NCBI RefSeq assembly: GCF_052857255.1
Contig: NC_135505.1
Span: forward strand, 51,993,507-52,057,506
Origin: Amblyomma americanum
Lineage: Eukaryota > Arthropoda > Arachnida > Ixodida > Ixodidae
Direction: 5' to 3'
DNA: 64,000 nucleotides
Shown here: one piece after another, positions 1-11,539 of the stretch
Numbering within the stretch: position 1 is the first letter of the stretch
How the letters are laid out: each line of letters opens with the position of its first letter
Position numbers and translations under genes: made by a program
The notes under the pieces: model-generated
What the model was told of the DNA's origin: nothing
Seen by the model: only the letters and a program-made list of their open reading frames with translations
Database searches by the model: none

Positions 1-850
1 CCATCCGGATGTCGAAGCAAGCACAGCCACTCTTCCTAAGGCCTTAGTGTTTAGAAATAACAACAAACATGTAAATAAATCAGCGGTGGAAATTAGCAAA
101 AAGCGATTAGAGGATTGGTGGCACTAAAGCAGAGAGGTGACATAAGTTTTAAAGTGTAGAAGACGTTTTTTAAAGAAAATGGCGCATTTATTAACAACTT
201 ACAGCAGAGTTAAACAAAAATAAAGGAAAAAAACTTAGCATATTGGCAACAACCACTGCCCCGATTCAAAGGGGACGCTCCTACCTTCCATCCATCTATC
301 CATCGGTCGACCATGCCACGCCCTGTAAAAGAATCACTCCAGTGTAACACATAGAGCTTGCTTATAGAGCGTCCTCCACACAATTATAGAAACCGTAAGA
401 TATTTAGATTATTTTTGCAATGTATTCTGTGCTGTTGTCATAAATGGGCCGAGCCTCGAGGTATTTTAGTCAGTTTAAAGCTGCATTTTATGCTTTTGTT
501 CCTGCTCCTTTTCTGTTGTTCGCATCCTAACAACAATATACGTGCTGTTGCTTTAACATGACTGTGTAATAACTATCCCAATATACATTGGTGGTGAAAA
601 TTTGACATGAAAATCAAAAATGAATGACTAACCTAAAATAGCAACTTCGTTCCAGCAAAATTAAGTATTGCTCCCTTCGACAACAGCTTAAAAGCCCACA
701 AAGAAACAATTATTATTTATTTGGGATTAATATTTTGGACCTTTATATTCTGCGTTTGCCTATACCCTGAGCGACGGCTTACCTTAACACGCGGCCAAAC
801 GGTGTTATTTTGCAAGGGCAAGTCAGCCAAATCTACCCTACTGCGCCCAC
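1..850. other. AT-rich anonymous sequence
   Basis: No domain-bearing ORF, RNA gene or repeat boundary could be recognised. The short ORFs are AT-rich and look like chance. Confidence 0.5.
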
Positions 851-939
851 TTGACACCCGGCGGCGACAAAATGCCGGTCGTCGCTAATATTCAGCGACT
901 AGAACTGACGATTTTGGCAAGCGCTAACTGGCAGAGGAG

Positions 940-1019
940 CGCACGCACGCACACACGCACGCAAGCGCACACACACACGCAGAAGCACGCGCGCGCACGC
1001 ACGCACACATACACACAAC
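940..1019. repeat. CA/CG-rich microsatellite
   Basis: Alternating CA, CG and CACG units with a few interruptions. It lies about 60 bp beyond the 3' end of the neighbouring minus-strand LINE fragment. The 65-aa ORF across it is a by-product of the repeat. Confidence 0.85.
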
Positions 1020-1075
1020 GCATTCCTGCGCCAGATAGCGCTTTCTAAAACGGTATCTTGACATCCTAACTAGCT

Positions 1076-1995
1076 CCAGTAGTCATCATCAGCCTGACTA
1101 TATACCCACAGCAGGACAAAGAGCTCTCCCGCCCTCTAATCAACCCTGTCCTCTGCCAGCTGCGCTCTCTGTGTGCTCGCCGACTTCTTAATCTCATCCG
1201 CCCAGGTGATTTGCTGCCGCCCCTGGTACGCTTGCCTTTTCTTTGAATCCACTCCATTGCCCTTAAGGACCAGCGGTTATCTTCTCTTCGCATTACATGC
1301 CTTGGCCAAGCCCATTTTTTCTTCTTGATTTCGAGTTGGATGTCATTAACCCGAGTTTGTTCCCTCACCCACTCTGCCCGCTTTCGGTCTCTTAACGTTA
1401 TACCTAGCATTTTTGTTTCCTTGGCTGGCTGCGTTGTCCATAACTTAAGCTTAACATTTTCTGTAGCCTCCACGTTTCTGCCCCTATGTGAGTACCGGTA
1501 AGATACAGCGGTTGTGTACTTTTTTCTTCAAATATATTGGTAAACTGCCATTCATGATCTGAGAGGACATGCCATAGGCGCTCCAACCCATTGTCATTTT
1601 GCTAGTTATTACCCTCTAAGCAGACATATTGCTTTACCACTTCCAGCACCTCACTACCAATTGTAATCGGCGGTTCCCTTGCTGAACTATTGAACATTAC
1701 TTTTGTTTTCTGCAAGTTAATTTTTAGACCAACCGTTTTGCTCTGCCTGTCTAACTAACTGATCATGCTTTTCAATTCCTCTCCTGAGTGACTCCGCAAG
1801 ACAATGTCGTCAGCGAATCGCAGAACACTTAGGTATTCTCTATTAACTCTTATCCTCAAATGTTCACACCTTAGGCCTCGGAATACCTCCTTTAAACAGG
1901 CGGTGAAATGCATTGGTGAGATTTTGTCTCCCTGCATGACGCCCTTCGTTATGGCAAGAAGAGCCCCATTAATAGCTTTTCTAAATACTGACGCG
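1076..1995 (-). mobile_element. RTE-type LINE, 3' fragment (RT end and C-terminus)
   Basis: This is the 3' end of a non-LTR retrotransposon that once encoded an endonuclease/reverse transcriptase. Read on the minus strand, about 1976-1755 carries the RT palm with QGDKISP, then LRFADDIV (the YADD-type active site) and HSGEELKSMI. Interrupted frames then carry the thumb. From about 1473 the C-terminal tail shows MLGITLRDRKRAEWVREQT and a KWAWPRHVMRREDNRW-like block typical of RTE proteins. The 3' end is an ATG/TCATCATCA-like short repeat. Stops and frameshifts divide the reading frame and the 5' part is missing, so this is a dead, 5'-truncated copy. Related 3' sequence recurs at 63.35-64.0 kb in the same orientation. 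RTE assignment is from memory of the family motifs. Confidence 0.8.
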
Positions 1996-1999
1996 CTGT

Positions 2000-4900
2000 C
2001 TTCGATGATGCTAGGAGCGGCAGCTGACGTGACCCAGTGGCAGGGCAGAAACGTTTTTCCAGGTTGGACAGCTCGCTCTGGCCGCCGAATACAAAGCCGC
2101 CATAGCTAACGAGCTAAGCAGTTAGCTGGGCGTCACATCGTTGTTGTAATTGAACACTTTTTCAAGCCAGTAATGTCACTTTTAAACGCAAACATGGCCT
2201 AATCTGGCGGTTAAAATAACATGTTCAATCACTGAAAAAAAAGTTGTAGAAAAAAGTTATCTGCTTGTAATAAAGAGTGAGCGGGCGTCCCAGTGTATGT
2301 GATTAAAATATTCCGAGAACGCAGAGGCTTCAGCAGATCTATACGCGCTTGCTGCAGTTAGCACAATGGCACTTAAATGAGCACGTTAGAATTTTAGCAA
2401 TAAAGTCAGCGGCACTGCTCCTACATACCTACTTGAATCGGGGTATTTTGCACTTGTCTATTACATTTTGCATGGCCTCATGAGATACTCGGCGGCGCCC
2501 GACTCTTGTTCGCTACTTGTATCAGCACCTAGCCGGCACTTGTAACCATGTAACCCCGTAACAAGTTCGTCGGGTCAAAATCCTCTCTCAATTGGTCTTA
2601 TGAGTACGAGCTATTTCATGCCATTTTTATTCTGCGTAAAAATCGATTCCATGGCTACCTACGCATATGTCGTTGTTTTTCTTGCAGCAAAATAGGGTTT
2701 TTTTGCGGATAAAAAAACAGAAATTTCCCAGCCCTTTTATTAAAATTCGCGGCCTTCTAAGCCGAAAAAAACGCCATGAACAGAATTTTTAAGCGAATGG
2801 TTTCTAGCCTGGCCTCTTAAACCAGGGACAGAAAAATTAACTTGTGAAATCAGCCACTGATGGCTAAACGTGTATTAGATTTTTGACGTTCTCTATCTTT
2901 GAAAAGCTTCATTTCTGTAGAAGCAGTGTTATTTTCGTTAAAATGCCGTAATCTGCCGTAAGCTGTCAATACAGACTAACTTCATTATGTCCTCCTTGCC
3001 CCTTTGAAGAATCCTTGGGCGCAGCCACGAGATACAGCACTTAAAATTTTTATTCATCTTTTTTCTACCTCACAGCCTTTTCAGATGACGTACACGTTTT
3101 TCAAATTATGTTCGTTGCTACATGTTAATGCACCGTACAGTGAACGGCTACCTTAGAGATTGTCTATGGTGAAGATATGGCGGGAAGGATAAGCCCAGTG
3201 AATGGCCCCACCGAAGAACCGTAGAACGACATGAAAAGTTCGAGGAAGAAATGTTCGGTTGAACAGCAACCATATCTAGGCGAGAAAGTCCGAGATATAA
3301 AAGAGGAGGCTGATGAAATGAATATACGTACACTAGCGGCTGTGCCCATGTACGGCACTGCAACAGCACACAGGGTCATTACGCTGCCGCTTGCAAACGC
3401 TGAAAAGAGAAATTAGGTTTTTCACTTTCATATTTTATTCCATAAGCAAGGCTTGTTTTTACAGAGCGGTAATTCTGTTGATGATACTGGTACGACCATA
3501 TGGGGGTAAAGTTTTCTGTCTGGCGACGTACATATCCACAATTCCAGGATGTTCGCTTCTTGCAGAATTTCTGGACGTGGTTATTTGTGCAAAGCTAAAG
3601 CAGCGTGAATGTGTTGGTTCTATATCAAACTTAAATTTGTTTATACATGGTGTGAACAATTCGGTAGTCAATGACGAAATTATAGCATCGCCTGCAGTAA
3701 AATCTGGAAGCGGAGAAATATTCTCTGAGCTACAGTGCTCGCATTGCATTTACAAACATAGTGATCCATACATTATGCACAAAGAGAACAGCACCAATTA
3801 ATATGCAGCTTGGCATTGCTCGATCAAAATTGTATTTAGTAATGTCAGCTCGACTGAAGGCCTCCATGGCTATCCTACAAAATGTATAGAATTTTCTGCA
3901 GAAAACACACGAGCAGTAGACGGGCAGGCACAATGAATAAAGAATACACAAAGAAATTATAACTTCTAGGGTTAAATATTTACACAGCCCACTTGTACCG
4001 TAGTTTTCCTCTGACCTTGTTCCTGTGCTTCAAAGTCGACGTGAGGACGTGTGGAGATTTTTTCGCGACCTACGCGACTAGCATACAAAGCAGTTAGAAT
4101 CTAAAGTGCAAAACAAGGGGAAAGTATGGTAAACAGACGACATATGCCGATTGCCCACTGTGCTGGAGCACAGTCAAGGCACAGGCAGGGTAAAACGAGA
4201 GCGTAGGCAAGCTGAATAATCGTAAGAGACAGACTCGACATGTGTGCGCCACTATCACAGCCGACGCAGTGAAGGAGATCAAGTTTTTACTGGAGAATAG
4301 CTGTGTGCAGAGCAGTATTTCTAACACGGCTCAGCTTTTTCACGCCACGGACAAAATAATATATGGCGATGATAACTAACATTTGCAGTATTTACCCAGT
4401 AGGCGCATAAAGATAACGGCTGTCTGATTCCTTATTTTGAAGTGTGGCATGACAAGGTCGATGTAAAATATCGCAGCATGGGAGTTAACTATGGACGATA
4501 CCGTGCTGTGGAAGATAAAGGAAACAAATATTTAGGTGTGTCATCGTTCACTGGTTCTACACAGCATAGCAATAACTACGATATTTATAATAACGCAAAA
4601 TAAAGGCATTGAAGTAAGTCTGAACGTTAAATAGCGAAGTTTTTATTGCGCTGAATACCCTACAGTTAAAGCCCCTTATTTTTTTCAAGCCGCCCTTTAC
4701 GGACGATACATCATATCCATCTCGTTATTTTAGTTGCCACACCTTCCCTACATATTCCAACATTTTTAATAAAGGGTGTGAACTTGGTACGTAGTAAAAA
4801 AGCTACAAACTGTGACAGCGCCTTCTTCGCCTACAGGACTTGTTATTTGGCGTGTTTGTTATACTTGGTTCTCAACTAGGCGCGTATTTTTCCCTTCATG

Positions 4901-5060
4901 TTCTTTATTCTTGCACAGTAGTTAAATTAAGTATTGTCTGAAAAAGCTGTGCAGAATGGGCAGCGGTGAAGAATTAACGCACTACTTGTTAATGACGTAT
5001 TGTCAAGCAAGCATGAATAACTGAAAGCGCTTTTTTTAAGACTCAATATTCGTACATAAT
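2000..5060. other. anonymous AT-rich sequence
   Basis: Several overlapping ORFs of 60-136 codons occur on both strands (for example 3391-3801 plus and 3459-3749 minus). None shows a recognisable motif, and opposite-strand partners of equal quality argue against coding. A minus-strand AATAAA lies at 4909-4904 and could serve the exon-like block at 5.07-5.27 kb. Nothing else is supportable. Confidence 0.45.
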
Positions 5061-5067
5061 ATTATTT

Positions 5068-5267
5068 CTACAGTGTTGCCACGAAAGACTGTTTCCCTGT
5101 GACCGAATCTCTGGTTTGCATAAAGCTCGGCTGCAGTTCTTTGCCAAAGTAATCAGTTTGTAGCTGATACCAAATTAACGCGCTAGCGTTAGAGGTCTCG
5201 TTCGCCGTAAATCCAGGCATCGGGGTAACCTTCATTATGAAATCCTCATTGGCCAAGAGGATTGTGA
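5068..5267 (-). CDS. candidate 3'-terminal exon, unknown protein
   Basis: On the minus strand an open frame begins directly after ...CGTTTTAGGAAAATAG, preceded by a nine-T run. That gives two AG dinucleotides behind a strong polypyrimidine tract, and the second keeps the frame open. The frame runs 66 codons to a TAG and contains two NxS/T sequons (FTANETSNAS) and an aromatic segment, ending SFVATL. An AATAAA follows about 160 bp downstream (4909-4904). The layout fits a last exon. I do not recognise the protein. It lies downstream, on the same strand, of the SLC5-like exons, so it could be their tail, but the exons for the remaining SLC5 membrane helices were not found between. It may equally be a chance ORF. 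Confidence 0.3.
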
Positions 5268-5279
5268 TTCCGAAACGCT

Positions 5280-6465
5280 ATTTTCCTAAAACGAAAAAAA
5301 AAGCGGTTACGCAGAATCAAATCTCTGTCGGTCGGCCCGGAAGCCGGGCACGCTACTTGTGCAAAACAGGGGAATAGTCGATCAATGGGTTAAATGGAAG
5401 CCTGGTACGGGCACTTCACACAGCACAGTACGCCTGTTATATTACAGGATCACTTAGTTAATTAAGGTCACTAGTTAGTGCTACTAAGTAATCTGAGCTA
5501 TCATGTCTAATAAAGCAGTATGCGACGGCCACAAGCGTGTAAATAGATGTCTACGCAAAGGTGTGTCAGGTAACCCCCAAGCGACCCTAAGGACCAGTTA
5601 ACTCCATCGCGTCATACCCTTAAGCTAAACTTAAGTGTGTCCCAAGTTTTTTTACTTCTTCTAGTGCAGTGCGTCCATCAAAAGGGAAAGATACTGCCAG
5701 ATCACCAGCATTAAAACAAATACTGGCTAACTATAATTCAAAACAGAATGCTTCCGACAGGCTCACGCACGCAGTATTTCTTAAGATGCTTTTTCGTGTA
5801 CAACTGTTAACGTTTTTTTATGGCATCAGGCATGCTTGCAAGGAGCGGCGTTTAACAAAACTCTCGATGGTGCCTTAAGGTCATATATGAAGGAGAACTG
5901 CCTCACTTTATCTGTTGCAAAACCTATCTTTCTGGTCATTTATGCGTGGCCGCTGAGTCATCACAGTAGAAGTATATTGTTCTGGTGGCTACCTGCAAGT
6001 AATGAAAATTTTCTTGGTACTGAGATAGGACCATTTTTGAATAGTTGCCCTTTGCACCAAGGAAAAACTCGCAACACATGAATTAAAACGAACCCAAAAA
6101 AAAGTCACAGTGCCGACAGCCGCCTTCCTAGAGTAAGAAATGCTCCCCCTGCCGCTTTTCGTAAACATCTCATTGGAGACGAAGAACGCCTTTCTATTAC
6201 TGTGTTTCTTATTTGGCTTAGATATCAAGTTCGCGTTCAAAACTCAAAAATTTTTTTTTCATTGTAGTTGTTGCTGAAAGTGCGTTCAAACCTGCCATTA
6301 TATATTAGGTGTCTTAGCTGCTAAGTTTATATTTTTATCCTCGAGATGACTCGTTATGTAATTTTTTCTTTATTAATAATGTTGATGACATGCACTAAAT
6401 AAAGTACCAAGAAAAAGCTCGAGCGCCACATTTTTTTTTTACAAAAGTAAAGCAGGTAGCCATCT
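5280..6465. other. anonymous intron-like sequence
   Basis: I looked here on the minus strand for the next SLC5 exon (the segment after TM8-9) and did not find it. No other feature is recognisable. Confidence 0.4.
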
Positions 6466-6470
6466 CTCAC

Positions 6471-6660
6471 CTCGTCGAGGCTCCAACTAGTCCAGCCAAG
6501 AAGATACCTCTGAGCACAGGAATGTCAGAGAGGCTGGTCGTCAAGTAGGATGGAACGACGTGGTAAATGAGAGAGACAGTTATTACAGGCCGATAATGAA
6601 GCAATCGTATGAGAGGCACACAGTATGTTTCAAAAATACAAAAATGCGTGGGATAACTTC
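6471..6660 (-). pseudogene. SLC5-like sodium:solute symporter, exon with TM7-TM9 region
   Basis: The minus-strand frame reads a hydrophobic stretch with FETYCVPLI, then VVPSYLTTSLSDIPVLRGIF and LAGLVGAST. This matches the SLC5 pattern of a Cys-Asp-Pro loop, a PYY-like helix start and the 'IPGLxGLFxAGxxxAS' helix. The exon stops at ACGAG|GTGAGA, a good splice donor that leaves a two-base split codon where SLC5 proteins have Ser. The 5' edge is uncertain: the only AG nearby is at 6662-6661 with a weak pyrimidine tract, and its phase does not agree with the upstream exon. SLC5 proteins are plasma-membrane Na+-coupled carriers of sugars, vitamins or monocarboxylates. The substrate cannot be read from this piece. 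It lies downstream of the 7.9-8.05 kb exon, as expected from protein order. Confidence 0.5.
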
Positions 6661-6669
6661 CTGTTACAT

Positions 6670-7905
6670 CATGATGTAATATTTGGGTTAACACTTACGG
6701 ACGAAGAGAGCACATTTTGAGAGTTTTTCGTAACAATTTCTTCTATAGAATGTAGCCGGTAGATCTAACACTAAATTTCAGTAAGAGGTTACTGATCTGT
6801 TTAAGTATCTATATTGCCTTGACACCACGTCTTGAAAACACTTGTCCAGTGCCTTTTGTGCTAGCAGCAAAGCATGTAACGATTCTAAAGACCTTGTGCT
6901 AGCTTCCAAACTAAGAAGTGTATTTCTTCCAGCTAAGCAGCATTAAGAATCGCTTGCAATACCGTTTACTTTATTTGTGAATGGGAGATAACTTATCCGA
7001 AACAAACCAGTTTTCTAATGCGGCTTTAAATGCTGTAAGGAAATCATCCAAGCGGCAAGCAATGAGGACAGAATTACAACTGCGTAAACAACAAGCAAGT
7101 TCATTTATCTTCTTTTACGGCGTATTTTATTGTTCTTTAACAAACCACTGACTCACGGCGGTTTTTGACCGGCAGCCATTTTTAATTCTGTGCTGTATAC
7201 AACAAACTACAGATTAAAGATGCTATTGTACGTAGCCAGGCCTCTACAAATAAATAATATAACAAGTGCAATCTCCCGGAAATTTGTTCTTTCCATAAAT
7301 TTCCATATCTGCGCATTCCTCAGCGTCCTACAAGTGTCCAACAGGAGGCACAAGTAGGCAATAATATTGGGTCACTGTCCATGCAGCTCTCTTCGGATCA
7401 CTATCCATGCAATTCTCACATGTATTGCTTTCTGAGTGCAAACATTCGAAAAGTGTGTATTTTCTTTTAAGGACTGCGATCGTCGAATAAGGCGTTCTTT
7501 ATTCCAACTTTATATTATATGCAGCTAAATTCTAGACTGGTTGAGTGCCTAATTTACAATTGCACATGCCTCAGTGAACTACCCGAAACGTGTTGACATC
7601 GAGCATCTTTAAGAGAAATTGCTGTCCTGTGTTTTTATTGGGACCTTTGAGGTCTATGAATGTTCTAGGCTACTCATAGATGAGCGTCACCTGATCGTAA
7701 CTTGTGGTGCTTCCACGCAGGACAGGCTCACAGTTTGAACCAATATATGATAGCGATGCCGGTGCAGTCTCCCAGGAAGAAGAAAACAAACACGAAAAGA
7801 GGGCCTTCGATGGCTATTCTGAAAAGGATTTCGAAAAGAAAATTGAAGCATAAATATTTTGTTAACGTAACGCCGTTTATTGATGTCAGCGCTTTCAGGT
7901 GCGAC
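6670..7905. other. anonymous intron-like sequence
   Basis: Between two SLC5-like exons on the minus strand. No additional domain, repeat boundary or RNA gene was recognised. Confidence 0.4.
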
Positions 7906-7911
7906 ATGCAC

Positions 7912-8052
7912 CCTTTCGCTTCCTGCAGTGTCCTGGCAGCGATGAACCTCTCCATTGCAATCTGGTCGAAGCCCGTACGAACAAAGCTGAAAGCTAGGGC
8001 TCCTGTCATTCCACTATAGAAGTTCTCGTCATTCATCGCGTCGAAGCTGGCC
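7912..8052 (-). pseudogene. SLC5-like sodium:solute symporter, exon with TM6-TM7 region
   Basis: The minus-strand exon-like block starts after ...GACGCGCAG and ends at AAAGG|GTGCATG. It is 141 bp long and encodes 46 complete codons. The peptide FDAMNDENFYSG, GALAFSFVRTGFDQIAMERF and AARTLQEAKG parallels the SLC5 segment in which an acidic 'FD' loop leads into a helix and then the family-typical 'NQxxxQRYxxxxTxxEAK'. The block has no internal stop and both edges have usable splice dinucleotides, though the acceptor lacks a long pyrimidine tract. The next block in protein order is at 6.47-6.66 kb and the preceding one at 20.8-20.9 kb, implying a 12.7-kb intron filled with transposons. Homology is from motif memory, not a search. 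Confidence 0.5.
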
Positions 8053-8118
8053 CTGCGCGTCAGCATGAGTGATTTTGAATGTATGTTGACTAATATGCGT
8101 TATACACTCTTAAGCGTC

Positions 8119-8245
8119 TACATCCTTCATGATGACCAGACAGTCGAAAGTTTCCTTGAAGACATGGCGTCGACAACTAGTAAAGTAAAAAACAGTGCAC
8201 GGTAGTGACGGGCGACTTCAAAGCTAAACAATGCAAGGCGCAGGG
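8119..8245 (+). mobile_element. RTE-type LINE endonuclease fragment
   Basis: The plus strand reads HDDQTVESFLEDMASTTSKV and, after a one-base shift and stop, VVTGDFKAK. This is the helix and catalytic 'GDFNAK' strand of an AP-endonuclease domain of RTE-like LINEs. Only about 40 codons survive and both flanks are unrelated. It sits just upstream (minus-strand sense) of an SLC5-like exon. Confidence 0.5.
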
Positions 8246-8873
8246 ATAATACCAGACTGTGGGTGACTGTGGCTAAGGTTTTCAAAAAAGCGCAGTGTGT
8301 TATCAGTAGAATTCGCAGAAATAAATATTTTACTGTTCATGAATAACTTATCTAAAATGGAGAGCCGTAAATTGGCTTGTATCAGCCGGATAGGTGAGAC
8401 TGAAAGCAAGCAGACTTCATATTGTGTGCTAACCCTGGCTTCGTGCAGGAAGTCGGGGTGCTCGGTGCGGTGAGACGAATTCATGACAGGATAGCAACAT
8501 TTCGGATTAGCTTAGACTTACTGAACTAGCGTTGAGCGCCACGGTAAGCTTTGGCTCGAGAAAAGGTCACGGTTTATCATAAGTTGCGTAACCCTGCCAG
8601 CCGACGTAACCCGCGTCCTTTCTCTAGGGCCAGATTGCCGTCCCACGCAAAGAGTTAGGCCGAGAACAGCATTCTTCTGTTAGCCAGGTGTCTCAACATG
8701 CTTCGACCTAGGTAACAGCTAGCGGTATTTCGGAAAGTGCTGACGTGATTAACAGTTGCGAGAACTAATAATCCCATCTACCCGTTACCCGTGTCCCATC
8801 TTTTCCACGCGACCAGTTTGTGTTCTTCGGCCGTACAAAGAGAGTGGTTTTGCTGTTCTGCCTACTGAAAAAT
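8246..8873. other. anonymous sequence
   Basis: An 86-codon minus-strand ORF at 8484-8224 is present but shows no recognised motif. Otherwise nothing is recognised up to the TTAA that flanks the transposon. Confidence 0.4.
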
Positions 8874-8877
8874 TTAA

Positions 8878-11461
8878 GGGCACAGGGTAAGCCCTATACT
8901 TCCCATGTATTTTAGGCCATGTTGGGGTACATGTTTCTCACTAACTAATAACAGTAGCCTAATAATACATATATCATTGTTTGCCAAATTTTGTGCTCTT
9001 TTTACTGAACTAGAATATTTGAAATGTGTTGAAAATTCGATTTTTAATAAAATTTTTTCCGGTAGTACACAAATCTGGCCTTTCTTTGCGCATTTCAAAA
9101 TTCATAACAGAATAACTGCTCAGTGAAATTGCTTAATTCTAGTTCAGTAGTTGGCAACACTTATGTAGACAATTGCAAAAAAAAATCAGCCGTCTGTCTT
9201 GAAAGGCATTGAAAATAATGGTACCTTTGTAAGAAAGAACACTGTTTTGAGATAAAAGAGCGTAAAGAGAAAAAAGATGTGAAAAACCATTTTTTATTCG
9301 CAGAAACGCCTCCATAGTAATTGGTTTAATAGCCTCCTGCTTCGTAGTCACTGTCGCCGTCATTTTTTCGCTTTTCGGCTTGTCGTTTTGACTGTCGGGC
9401 CTCTTTTGTAAGCTGTCGTGTTGCTCGGTCCGCAAAGTACATGCGCTTATGGTCAGCTTCCCTCAGCCACTTGATGGTGTTGCTCCCTGGGTTCAATCCA
9501 CACGCCTTCAAAACGTTGGCCGGTGCGATGCTACCATCATTAAATGAAAGAACAGCATCCAGTGTTGCCATCAGTAGGGTCCGAAGCCTAACAAACACAT
9601 TCTTTGGCGCGCGTTCCCAAACAACATGGTTGAACGACTCATTTGCATTTTGAGTTCGCCCATGCAGGCGCTTCTGTAGGAGCTCAGCCTTCGATAGCTC
9701 CCTATAAATGGGTTTGATAGCCTCCAAGACAGATGCAGGCAAACTCTCCTTGTGGAAAAATGGCTTGCCCTCTGACTGACTTCTGTTGAAGGCACACCAC
9801 GTATCAGGTCCCTTTGGGCAAAGTCCATGGCATGGGTCATCGTCTGTGGCCGATAAGTGGAAGAAGGTTGCCCAAACGGCCTTTCGCATTTCATCCAGGT
9901 TTCCTACATTTCTTCTGATGGCCAAACCATAGTACGTCTGGAGCTTGTCTATTACTGCATCAGTCAGTCGGCCTCGGCCCGAGAGGCTCTTTCCATCAGA
10001 GAGTTTTCCTGCTTTGTTTCCTTTTTTTAGCCTTCGTAACCTTGTGCCCATCCTTTTTTGCACGTGCCCTATGCACTCAACCTTGGATATTTCAACGGAA
10101 TCACCATATGGCATTTGTGCCTTCACAGCCATAAAAGCCTTGCTGTCACCATCGCCAAGGTATTTGACGTATCGAGCGCCGTGAAGCTCCTCACTCCTGC
10201 CGAAAATTTTCAGTGCTCCTGCGACTTCCATTCCACCGCTGGTGCCTTGGTAGTTGCTTTGGCACACCTCTCTATGAAGGGGGTCACTGTTTGTACCCCT
10301 GATGCTGCACTTTGGACAACGTTTAGACAAAACCTCCACATCCAGCACTTTCCCAGAGTCTACACTGGTCGCAGAGACTATGCCGTTATTCGAAGTATGG
10401 CCTCGCTTCTGCCAGCTTCCATCAAGAGCAACTGCGATGTCTTTATCCCCCTCATTCAGCTGCACAGCTTCGTCAGCTGCCCTTTTCATCGACTCCTGAG
10501 CAGCAGCTTCGATGTGACCTAGAAGCTCTTGATTGTATTTCGCAAACTTTGTCGGCGGCTTAGGAAGGTTTAGCATAGCACAGAGTATATTTCCTGCAGC
10601 CATTCCCTTACCAATGGACCTCAAGGCATACACTAACCTGAGGTTGGCTTCATAGAGGCCAGAAGTAATTTTATTCGACGTCCCAAATCGTTGTGCGGCA
10701 CTACACACTTCACAGTTTAAACTGTAAACGCTTGCAACACCTACCCGTTTTGTCACAATTTCGATGAGCTCAACACTTCCACCGCACTCTCTGTACACAC
10801 AAATCTGTGTAATTGCGGCACAAATGCCGTCCATGTCCATTAAGGCATATTGGCTGCTGCTCTGTAGCACATCCTCTACCTGGAAGCACAGAGAAAATCT
10901 TGAAAGCTTCGATGTCGAGGAGCTGGCGCGTTCGGCGTTCGGGATCTCATTCAGTCGTGGACATCCTTTTGCTTTTTCACGATGAGCGTAGCGGTTGCCG
11001 TGAAATTCACGCCTGTCGAAGGCCTTCTTTGCCCTGGGCATCTCAACTTATCAGCAGCAACCAACACCGGCACAATTTACAATACTGATCGAAAGGGATA
11101 GCACTCGGACGCAGCTGCATGAAGGTTGCAGAAACGTGGAAAAAACGTGCAAAGCGTCTCAGGATTGTCTTGGCTAAAAAAGAGGAGCTGTACAATAGTT
11201 GCCAGACAATTTTTTATATGTAGCTGATTTTAGACAAGTTTTGAAATCAGGTGGTGGACTTTTTGGTTGAAAAATTTGACGTTAATCCTGAAAGGGGGCG
11301 TGGCCGCTCACTACTTGGTTTCGGAAAAAGCGTTTTTCAGCCGTAAATATGGCTTTCTGAGGAAAGTGCGATCATGGAACATGTGTAGAAAGAATTGAAC
11401 TTCTAAAATTCCAAAAGAAAAAAAAACGATTTTTTTTCTAATTTTACCTTATCCTGTGCCC
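8878..11461 (-). mobile_element. Kolobok-like (TTAA) DNA transposon, complete
   Basis: The 2584-bp element is bounded by TTAA on both sides (8874-8877 and 11462-11465). Its ends are inverted repeats: GGGCACAGGGTAAG at 8878-8891 and its complement at 11448-11461, with one mismatch in 14. Between them lies a single intact transposase ORF on the minus strand. TTAA target duplication occurs in piggyBac and Kolobok elements. The transposase motifs do not resemble piggyBac and are the kind often labelled 'Mutator-like transposase domain' in arthropod annotations. I therefore prefer Kolobok-like. Both ends and the ORF are preserved, so it is a recent or possibly autonomous copy. It lies inside a putative intron of the SLC5-like gene remnant. 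Confidence 0.8.
9326..11041 (-). CDS. DDE transposase, Kolobok/'Mutator-like transposase domain' type
   Basis: This is the 571-codon intact ORF of the TTAA transposon. It would cut and paste the element in the nucleus by binding the terminal repeats. The N-terminal 40 residues are basic (KKAFDRREFHGNRYAHREK). The catalytic core has a first Asp at about 207 in VALDGSWQKRGHTSNNG and a second Asp at about 297 in YLGDGDSKAF. A conserved His at about 326 lies in CIGHVQKRMGTRLR, and a Glu at about 468 in GRTQNANESFNHVVWE. Cysteine pairs at 242/245, 404/408 and 416 suggest zinc-bound inserts. The C-terminus is basic and charged (KEARQSKRQAEKRKND). The start at 11041 is the first ATG of the open frame, with about 420 bp of element upstream for a promoter. 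I see no stop, frameshift or intron. Family name is from memory of the DGSWQKRG motif. Confidence 0.8.
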   Translation of the reverse strand: MPRAKKAFDRREFHGNRYAHREKAKGCPRLNEIPNAERASSSTSKLSRFSLCFQVEDVLQSSSQYALMDMDGICAAITQICVYRECGGSVELIEIVTKRVGVASVYSLNCEVCSAAQRFGTSNKITSGLYEANLRLVYALRSIGKGMAAGNILCAMLNLPKPPTKFAKYNQELLGHIEAAAQESMKRAADEAVQLNEGDKDIAVALDGSWQKRGHTSNNGIVSATSVDSGKVLDVEVLSKRCPKCSIRGTNSDPLHREVCQSNYQGTSGGMEVAGALKIFGRSEELHGARYVKYLGDGDSKAFMAVKAQMPYGDSVEISKVECIGHVQKRMGTRLRRLKKGNKAGKLSDGKSLSGRGRLTDAVIDKLQTYYGLAIRRNVGNLDEMRKAVWATFFHLSATDDDPCHGLCPKGPDTWCAFNRSQSEGKPFFHKESLPASVLEAIKPIYRELSKAELLQKRLHGRTQNANESFNHVVWERAPKNVFVRLRTLLMATLDAVLSFNDGSIAPANVLKACGLNPGSNTIKWLREADHKRMYFADRATRQLTKEARQSKRQAEKRKNDGDSDYEAGGY

Positions 11462-11539
11462 TTAAATCAAAATCGAAAGATGCTATCTCCTCTACGCTTC
11501 ACGCTTCGCATCCCAAAGGATCTAAGGCTATAAGAGACG

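Noticed and set aside
851..1048. His/Thr-rich ORF at the left microsatellite
   Set aside because: Produced by CACG/CACA repeats.
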